A stretch of DNA of 26,507 nucleotides from CAYRCU01 sp964422865 (lineage in GTDB: Bacteria > Patescibacteriota > Microgenomatia > UBA8517): assembly GCA_964422865.1 (NCBI GenBank), contig CAYRCU010000013.1, positions 1 to 26,507 on the forward strand, read 5' to 3'. This document shows, piece after piece, positions 22,218 through 26,507 of this stretch (the stretch's first letter is position 1; every line of letters starts with the position of its first letter). Below the pieces are notes generated by a model. That model had not been told where the DNA came from. It saw only the letters and a list, made by a program, of their open reading frames with translations, and did no database searches. The position numbers and the translations under genes were made by a program.

Positions 22218-22802
22218 TTAGCCAATGAGAGTTTCCTCGTCTCCAAGAATCATTATTCTACTTTCGGCAAGAATTCCAAGAAGAAAGGGATCGCGACGAC
22301 GTTTTCTGAAATCAAATTCTTCTCTGCTCATAACGGTGTAATTTATTTCTCTGCCTCGACGTGATTCCTCTGCTCTAATGATTGTAGCAAGCTCGGGGAG
22401 CACTATGTCACCTACAATTAACATGTCTACCTCATCTTCTCTCTTTGGATTTTTGTGACGTGCGAAGCGCCCTGAGAACACGATATATGTCGGTTTCCCT
22501 ATCTTTTTTTTGTTCTGAAGCAATATGCTTCCAAGGCCCGTTGTTTTGCTTATTATTGAAAGAAGATCACCATACATCGGATAATCCGGGCGGAGGTAAT
22601 AATAAATTCTGTTTCCTCTGGGTTCTTTTTTCAAGATGCCCGCTTTTTCCAGGCGGGAGAGTTCCCGGCGTACAGCGTTTATTTCTTCACCTGTTTCCCG
22701 AACAATTCCCCGGACGTGATACATTTCATTGGGTTTGCTAAAAAAAACTCTAAGAGTCTTGATTCTGGTTTTTGAAGTTATGATGTCAGCTAATTCAGCC
22801 AT
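22218..22802 (-). CDS. Winged-helix regulator fused to a nucleotidyltransferase-like domain
   Basis: 194 residues. The N-terminal winged helix (about 5-72) resembles ArsR/MarR types: ITSKTRIKTLRVFFS, then INAVRRELSRLEKAGILKKE and a wing GNRIYYYLRPDYP. The C-terminal part (about 100-194) reads IVFSGRFARHKNPKREDEVD and MLIVGDI, the outline of a small MNT-type nucleotidyltransferase. The usual G-S-x-A-R-G and S-D-x-D are altered (G-R and E-V-D), so catalysis is doubtful and it may be a ligand-binding or dimerisation module. It sits 6 bases before secD and could regulate the sec pair. No Shine-Dalgarno at the start; 29 bases separate it from the DUF3048 gene. Confidence 0.7.
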   Translation of the reverse strand: MAELADIITSKTRIKTLRVFFSKPNEMYHVRGIVRETGEEINAVRRELSRLEKAGILKKEPRGNRIYYYLRPDYPMYGDLLSIISKTTGLGSILLQNKKKIGKPTYIVFSGRFARHKNPKREDEVDMLIVGDIVLPELATIIRAEESRRGREINYTVMSREEFDFRKRRRDPFLLGILAESRIMILGDEETLIG

Positions 22803-22831
22803 GATATTTTGTGGGGCAGGCTGGAAAAAAC

Positions 22832-24061
22832 TTAGTAATTTACCTCATTGCCTCTGGGTAATGCTTCTATCCAAATCGGTCCGCGAACAAAACTAATGTT
22901 TTCTCCCGAGTTATTTGTAAATAGGATTCTATCAAATTGGTCTGCTTTTTCCCAATTGCCTTCGGTTACGCTGCCGTTATTGAAAAACAATGCTTCCCCG
23001 CTATCAACTGTTTTGTAAAACATATGATGCTCCTGATCGACCGGACCTTCTTCTTTCACAAACATTATTACTATGTTTTTTGCCGAGAGTTGGGGCTTGT
23101 TGAATTCCCAATCGGTATGGGGTTTTCCTCCGTTGAATCTGAGGTAGCTATTTGTGCCCGGATCATATTTCCACTGAACATCATAGTCCGGTTTGTTGCT
23201 CCAAAATTCAAAAGAGATATCTGTGGCTGTGGGAGAGCTTGCAGGCTTGTCATCTGCAAATTCCCACTTGGTAAATGTATCATCCCAAGCATTGCCATCT
23301 TCATCCTCATAGCCGTATCCTCTATCAACACCGAGGTTAAAGAGAAGATCCGTGGAACCAACGGCTGAGTGCTCCCAGGCAGAAACCTCTCCCAAGCGCG
23401 TTTGATCTCTTTTAATAGCCGGATAGCTCACATTTGCTCCGCCATCCAAAGCATTCCCTGCTGAATGTCTCCAGCCCATGTTAATTAACTGTTCTAAGGC
23501 CAGGACCTTTTTACTTACGGTCCCTTTGGGCTTTACCCCGCCGGGACAATCGCCGCAAATATTGTTAGCGCCCCCAAAATGAACAAACAAAGGGTTTGCG
23601 CCATAACCCGATGCCCAGCTGGTTAAATAGACTCTGGCGCTTCTTAGAGGGCCAATTGTTACGTCTTCCTTTGCGGCCCTGCAATAGAAGATCCCCAAGA
23701 ACCTTGTGATGCCCCCCTCCGCTACCACTTCATATACAACATCTGCTCTTGAGAGGCCGGACTGAGGACGGGAATCCAGGTGATTTTCGATTATGGCTGC
23801 CATTGGGCGACGGCGTTCCCATATTTCTCGCTCTACTTTGCTGAATTTTTCCCCATTAATCGGACATTCTTCCGTTTGGGGAAGTTTTTCAATTTTAATA
23901 CGCTTGGATTCTAATTCGGATAACTGCTGAGTTGGATTTTTTGAGAGTTTGTTTTTGTTAACCAGTGTAAAGGCTGCCCAAGTAGCACTGGTTGCAAGAA
24001 GAAACAATCCCAGGAACCCAATTATTATTAGAGCTGTGTTTACATTGAAATATTTTTTCAT
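22832..24061 (-). CDS. DUF3048 (YerB-like) membrane-anchored protein
   Basis: 409 residues with an N-terminal membrane helix (about 9-31) and an extracellular DUF3048 region: RRPMAAIIENHLDSRPQSGL, then SRADVVYEVVAEGGITRFLG and IGPLRSARVY near 105-165, and a C-terminal half with FVHFGGAN and a late GPIWIEALPRG. YerB-type proteins are exported or lipid-anchored envelope proteins whose biochemical role is unknown. There is no lipobox Cys, so it is probably held by the helix. Its ATG follows the DUF4446 stop with no gap. Confidence 0.85.
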   Translation of the reverse strand: MKKYFNVNTALIIIGFLGLFLLATSATWAAFTLVNKNKLSKNPTQQLSELESKRIKIEKLPQTEECPINGEKFSKVEREIWERRRPMAAIIENHLDSRPQSGLSRADVVYEVVAEGGITRFLGIFYCRAAKEDVTIGPLRSARVYLTSWASGYGANPLFVHFGGANNICGDCPGGVKPKGTVSKKVLALEQLINMGWRHSAGNALDGGANVSYPAIKRDQTRLGEVSAWEHSAVGSTDLLFNLGVDRGYGYEDEDGNAWDDTFTKWEFADDKPASSPTATDISFEFWSNKPDYDVQWKYDPGTNSYLRFNGGKPHTDWEFNKPQLSAKNIVIMFVKEEGPVDQEHHMFYKTVDSGEALFFNNGSVTEGNWEKADQFDRILFTNNSGENISFVRGPIWIEALPRGNEVNY

Positions 24062-24520
24062 CTATTTTGCTTTTTTAATTGCTTTTTCTTCTTCTTTTGA
24101 CAAATCGTATTGGCTTTTACCTCTTGAGACGGGTTTTGCATAAACTCTGGTTCTGTCGCGGGTATGCAAACATGTTATCACAAAACCATTGTTGTTTTTG
24201 TCTAAAAGGCTTAAAGAAAAACTCTGATCACCGCCTGTTTCGTTAAACGGATTAAAGCGAATCAGTCCAAATTTTTGGACGTGGCTTTCGACGGCGATAT
24301 TTAGGGCCTTTAAGTCTTTCTCTACGGCTTTGATACTCAGTTTGTTCAATCGCTCTTCTTTGAGTATCTTTTCTATAATCTTTATCAAGTTTCCGGACCT
24401 TACCCCTTTGCCGAGTCGTCGGTAGTGCTTTAATAGGAAATAATAGGCAACACTAAGTCCAATCAGCCAAATTGTGATTGCAATTACTATAACTGGTAAA
24501 ATCTCTGTTAGATCTGTCAC
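24062..24520 (-). CDS. DUF4446 membrane protein
   Basis: 152 residues, GTG start. One N-terminal membrane helix (about 8-29, ILPVIVIAITIWLIGLSVAY), a basic coiled region, and the DUF4446 core FGLIRFNPFNETGGDQSFSL followed by NNGFVITCLHTRDRTRVYAK. The family is widespread in Firmicutes and candidate phyla, with no known function. It is the first gene of a leftward run (DUF4446, DUF3048, HTH/NTase, secD, secF) served by a near-consensus promoter. The leader of about 40 bases is CA/A-rich with no Shine-Dalgarno. Confidence 0.82.
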   Translation of the reverse strand: MTDLTEILPVIVIAITIWLIGLSVAYYFLLKHYRRLGKGVRSGNLIKIIEKILKEERLNKLSIKAVEKDLKALNIAVESHVQKFGLIRFNPFNETGGDQSFSLSLLDKNNNGFVITCLHTRDRTRVYAKPVSRGKSQYDLSKEEEKAIKKAK

Positions 24521-24564
24521 TTAATTATTGTTTTGTTGTGGTTGAGTTAAATTATTACTCAGCC

Positions 24565-24594
24565 ATTTTATTCATTGCTTTGGTTGGGTGTCAA
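24565..24594 (-). promoter_or_regulatory. Near-consensus promoter of the DUF4446-secF run
   Basis: On the minus strand TTGACA (24589-24594), an 18-base spacer and TAAAAT (24565-24570). This is the best -35/-10 pair I found in the window and, unlike the others, it leaves a leader of about 40 bases before the GTG start. It overlaps the upstream part of the nth promoter. Confidence 0.55.
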
Positions 24595-24607
24595 GAAACG
24601 CGTTTAG

Positions 24608-24613
24608 TATACT
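24608..24613 (+). promoter_or_regulatory. -10 element of nth (leaderless)
   Basis: TATACT ends 10 bases before the ATG at 24624; TTGGGT 18 bases upstream (24584-24589) is a modest -35. The same TATACT hexamer serves the 355-residue protein gene. Confidence 0.45.
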
Positions 24614-24623
24614 AACAAAGTTT

Positions 24624-25232
24624 ATGGCAAAGAGAAATAGGTTTCAAAGGGTATTTGAAGTATTTTCTAAAAATTACGAACCACTACCGCTTGAAATTTT
24701 TACAGAGCCTTATGAAATACTTGTTTCCACGCTTCTTTCTTCCAGAACCAACGATGACACTACTTTGCCCGTGTCGTTAAGACTTTTTAAAAAAGCAGAT
24801 TGCTTTAGCAAGCTAGACAGGTTAAGCGAAGAAGAAATAAGAAAGCTTATTTATCCTGTGGGTTTTTACAAAACAAAAGCCGGGCATTTAAAAAGGCTTG
24901 CGAAGCTTATCTTAAAAAAACATGGAGGAAAAGTTCCTAAAACACGGGAGGGTTTGATGAAGCTGCCCGGGGTGGGTAGAAAAACTGCAAACCTGGTTTT
25001 GAACCGAGCTTTCGGGAAACCTGCGATTGCCGTGGATACTCATGTTCACAGAATCAGCAACATCCTGGGGTGGGTAGACACAAAAGCGCCCGAAAAAACT
25101 GAAAAAGTGTTGATGAAAATAGTCCCGAAGAAATATTGGAGTGACATTAATAGATTATTTGTGGGAATCGGGAGACAATATAGAAGCGAGAATAAATTGA
25201 GAAAGTTTCTAAAAGATGAAGGCTTGATTTAG
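24624..25232 (+). CDS. nth: Endonuclease III-like DNA glycosylase lacking the Fe-S cluster
   Basis: Bifunctional DNA glycosylase/AP lyase that removes oxidised pyrimidines. The helix-hairpin-helix LPGVGRKTANLVL carries the catalytic Lys at residue 120 and VDTHVHRI carries the catalytic Asp at 138, the same numbers as in E. coli Nth. The C-terminus ends FVGIGRQYRSENKLRKFLKD without any cysteine, so the C-x6-C-x2-C-x5-C loop that holds the [4Fe-4S] cluster is gone; the only Cys is at position 60. I start it at 24624 because MAKRNRFQRVF fits the family; an in-frame GTG at 24588 would add 12 residues across the promoter. The 3' end overlaps the CAP gene by 4 bases. Confidence 0.9.
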   Translation: MAKRNRFQRVFEVFSKNYEPLPLEIFTEPYEILVSTLLSSRTNDDTTLPVSLRLFKKADCFSKLDRLSEEEIRKLIYPVGFYKTKAGHLKRLAKLILKKHGGKVPKTREGLMKLPGVGRKTANLVLNRAFGKPAIAVDTHVHRISNILGWVDTKAPEKTEKVLMKIVPKKYWSDINRLFVGIGRQYRSENKLRKFLKDEGLI

Positions 25233-25831
25233 TAAGCAGTGATTGCGACCGCAAAGCCGTATTGCGCATATATACAACCCCAAACATATTCTCCGCCTTT
25301 TAATAGTTTGCTGTGGCCGAGTGTATTTTCCCAAAGACTTACCGCTTCCTGGGGAGAGGAGGCACCTGAAAGAAGAAATTCCGTGAGAGAATATTTTTCG
25401 TAGATATTATTAAGTTCCGGACGGCGACTTGGAAGTGAAGTAAATCCCTCGTGATTATCCAGTTTGCCCAGCTCCAGCAATTCATTTAGGCGAATTGATG
25501 CTATTGTGCAGATTTCTTCTTTTTTTTGAAGCTCACCCACTCCCACTTCTCTTCTGCGTGCATTTACTTCTTCCCAAAGTTCCGGACCAGTCCAGGTTGG
25601 CCTTGGGATATTGGTAGGGTAGACAGGTTTTTCAATAATAAGCGGGGTTGGATTGGGATGAGTGATGGAAATAAATCTGGTGAAGGGGTTTTTAAGATTT
25701 ATTTTAAATAATGAAAATTCCGTACCGGAATAGTCTAAGCCTTTTATAAAACCATATGCATATCCGCCTCCAGCGGCCATAAAAATAATTAAAAGAAAGG
25801 CAATCATTGAAATAGTTTTTTTGAAATTCAT
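25229..25831 (-). CDS. CAP/SCP-domain exported protein
   Basis: 200 residues: N-terminal signal-anchor (about 5-28, ending GGGYAYGFIKG), a Pro-rich linker with PTNIPRPTWT, and a CAP (SCP/PR-1) domain from about 82: LWEEVNARRREVGVGEL, then LDNHEGF, the SLWENTLGHSKLLKGG block with its conserved His, and YVWGCIYAQYG. CAP domains are extracellular and often Ca- or lipid-binding; the function of bacterial ones is mostly unknown. It overlaps the dtd stop by 4 bases (ATGA), so the two are co-transcribed. Confidence 0.85.
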   Translation of the reverse strand: MNFKKTISMIAFLLIIFMAAGGGYAYGFIKGLDYSGTEFSLFKINLKNPFTRFISITHPNPTPLIIEKPVYPTNIPRPTWTGPELWEEVNARRREVGVGELQKKEEICTIASIRLNELLELGKLDNHEGFTSLPSRRPELNNIYEKYSLTEFLLSGASSPQEAVSLWENTLGHSKLLKGGEYVWGCIYAQYGFAVAITAY

Positions 25832-26265
25832 GAGTTAAGAATAATTGTTACCGGACCATCAAGATGTGAGTCAATTTTCATATACTCCCCAAAACGACCT
25901 GTTTGAACCATTATTCCTTTTTTGATTAGACATCCAACGAAATATCTGTAGAGATCGCGAGCAGTATCCGGGTCGGCGGCTTTAACAAACGACGGGCGAT
26001 TACCCTTTTTTGTATCTGCAGCTAGAGTAAATTGAGATATGACCAGTATTTCTTTTGTTGTGTCGAGGATTGACAAATTCATTTTGTCTTTTTCATCGGG
26101 CATAATTCGAAGTTTGGCTAGTTTTTCCGCTAAATAATCAGCATCTTTCGTTGTGTCGCCTTTTGTGACACCCAGAAGCACGAGGAAACCTTTTTTAATG
26201 CTTCCTACTTTCTTTCCTTCGACGGAGACTGAAGCTGAAGTTACCCTTTGGACAACCAGTTTCAT
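25828..26265 (-). CDS. dtd: D-aminoacyl-tRNA deacylase
   Basis: Hydrolyses D-amino acids (and Gly from mischarged tRNA-Ala) off tRNA; cytosolic homodimer. 145 residues, the normal family length, beginning MKLVVQRVTSASVSV. The SQFTL motif is at 77-81 and the Gly-Pro pair of the chiral-proofreading loop is at 137-138 (DGPVT). I start it at 26265; the frame is open to 26415, but that extension reads through the palindromic repeat (VIPAEAGIQ) and is not part of the protein. The promoter lies 5 bases upstream. Confidence 0.95.
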   Translation of the reverse strand: MKLVVQRVTSASVSVEGKKVGSIKKGFLVLLGVTKGDTTKDADYLAEKLAKLRIMPDEKDKMNLSILDTTKEILVISQFTLAADTKKGNRPSFVKAADPDTARDLYRYFVGCLIKKGIMVQTGRFGEYMKIDSHLDGPVTIILNS

Positions 26266-26270
26266 AAGGT

Positions 26271-26279
26271 ATTCTAGCA
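26271..26279 (-). promoter_or_regulatory. Extended -10 promoter of dtd-CAP (leaderless)
   Basis: On the minus strand TGcTAGAAT ends 5 bases before the dtd ATG at 26265, the same nonamer as before the HAD gene. Transcription would start at or next to the ATG, which excludes the longer reading frame. Confidence 0.5.
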
Positions 26280-26320
26280 TGAGTCTAGCCTCGTGCCGGT
26301 CTTGTCTGAGGGTTTTCTGG

Positions 26321-26507
26321 ATTCCCGCTTCCGCGGGAATGACAATGGGGTGGCGGGAATGACAATGGGGTGGTGGGAATGACAAAGAGTGGTGGGAATG
26401 ATAAGTGTGTGTCATTCCCGACTCTTCCTACTGTCATTCCCGACTTGATCGGGAATCCAGGAATACCTTTGATCCCCTGTCATTCCCTCTGGATTCCCGC
26501 TTTCGCG
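26321..26507. repeat. GTCATTCCCG-type palindromic repeat cluster
   Basis: Several copies of a dispersed palindrome. ATTCCCGC-TTCC-GCGGGAAT (26321-26340) and ATTCCCGA-CTTGA-TCGGGAAT (26436-26456) are perfect hairpins; a third copy begins at about 26489 and is cut by the window edge. Between the first two are three direct repeats of about 20 bases, GACAATGGGGTGGCGGGAAT and variants (26341-26399), which look like slippage copies of one arm, and a lone GTCATTCCCGA near 26411. This element type is found dispersed in many bacterial genomes. No gene is visible from 26266 to the edge. Confidence 0.85.

Noticed and set aside
26266..26415. 50-residue N-terminal extension of the dtd frame
   Set aside because: It reads through the palindromic repeat and the promoter; the family starts at MKLVVQRV, and 145 residues is the normal length.
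1..26507. Recoding of TGA as glycine or tryptophan
   Set aside because: HAD, ASCH, hsd-adjacent and mini-ORF genes end at TGA with sensible lengths, and no conserved domain is interrupted by TGA.

Overview
The window looks like a chromosome segment of a low-GC, small-genome bacterium of the Candidate Phyla Radiation (Patescibacteria), most likely Microgenomates-like; the phylum is an inference, not a database result. Reasons: very tight gene packing with many 0-14 bp junctions and ATGA overlaps, trimmed housekeeping enzymes (AspRS without the GAD insertion, endonuclease III without its Fe-S loop, Rel without ACT), several small lineage-type membrane proteins (DUF4446, DUF3048, CAP), and AT-rich starts with almost no Shine-Dalgarno sequences. 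TGA is used as a stop (the HAD and ASCH genes end in it), which argues against the Gracilibacteria/Absconditabacteria code.

Left end (1-5848, all minus strand): a defence cassette transcribed leftward: a 61-residue MerR/excisionase-type HTH protein, hsdR, hsdM, hsdS (complete type I restriction-modification) and a basic unknown protein cut by the window edge. Just outside it lies a frameshifted ParB/Srx-like remnant (5938-6511, plus strand), a short GC-rich hairpin, and a tRNA-Gln(CUG) whose 3' end faces the cassette, an arrangement typical of an acquired island beside a tRNA gene.

Middle (6834-12675): a HAD phosphatase (plus), a PRPP-binding phosphoribosyltransferase (minus), and a leftward run gltX, a 321-residue unknown, two tiny repeat-derived ORFs, a 118-residue unknown, a DUF4258-like protein and a small membrane protein. 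The tiny ORFs form a nested tandem repeat that copies the start of the 118-residue gene, and all three are joined by ATGA stop-start overlaps. A divergent promoter region with an 8-bp inverted repeat separates gltX from a membrane-anchored unknown protein.

Right half (12663-26507): a leftward operon recJ-rel-aspS-dacA; a rightward pair cca-ASCH; a leftward run DUF4446-DUF3048-HTH/NTase-secD-secF; nth (plus); and a leftward pair dtd-CAP. The right edge is filled with GTCATTCCCG-type palindromic repeats. Functionally the segment mixes translation quality and charging (gltX, aspS, dtd, cca, tRNA-Gln), stringent response (rel), DNA repair (recJ, nth), cell wall (dacA) and protein export (secDF).

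A recurring theme is promoters in which a -10 (often extended, TGnTANNNT) sits 5-10 bases before the start codon, which would give leaderless mRNAs. I did not find a clear-cut new defence or mobile system. The best candidates for something undescribed are the repeat-built coupled mini-ORFs at 9023-9210 and the ParB-head/nuclease-tail remnant beside the restriction cassette.
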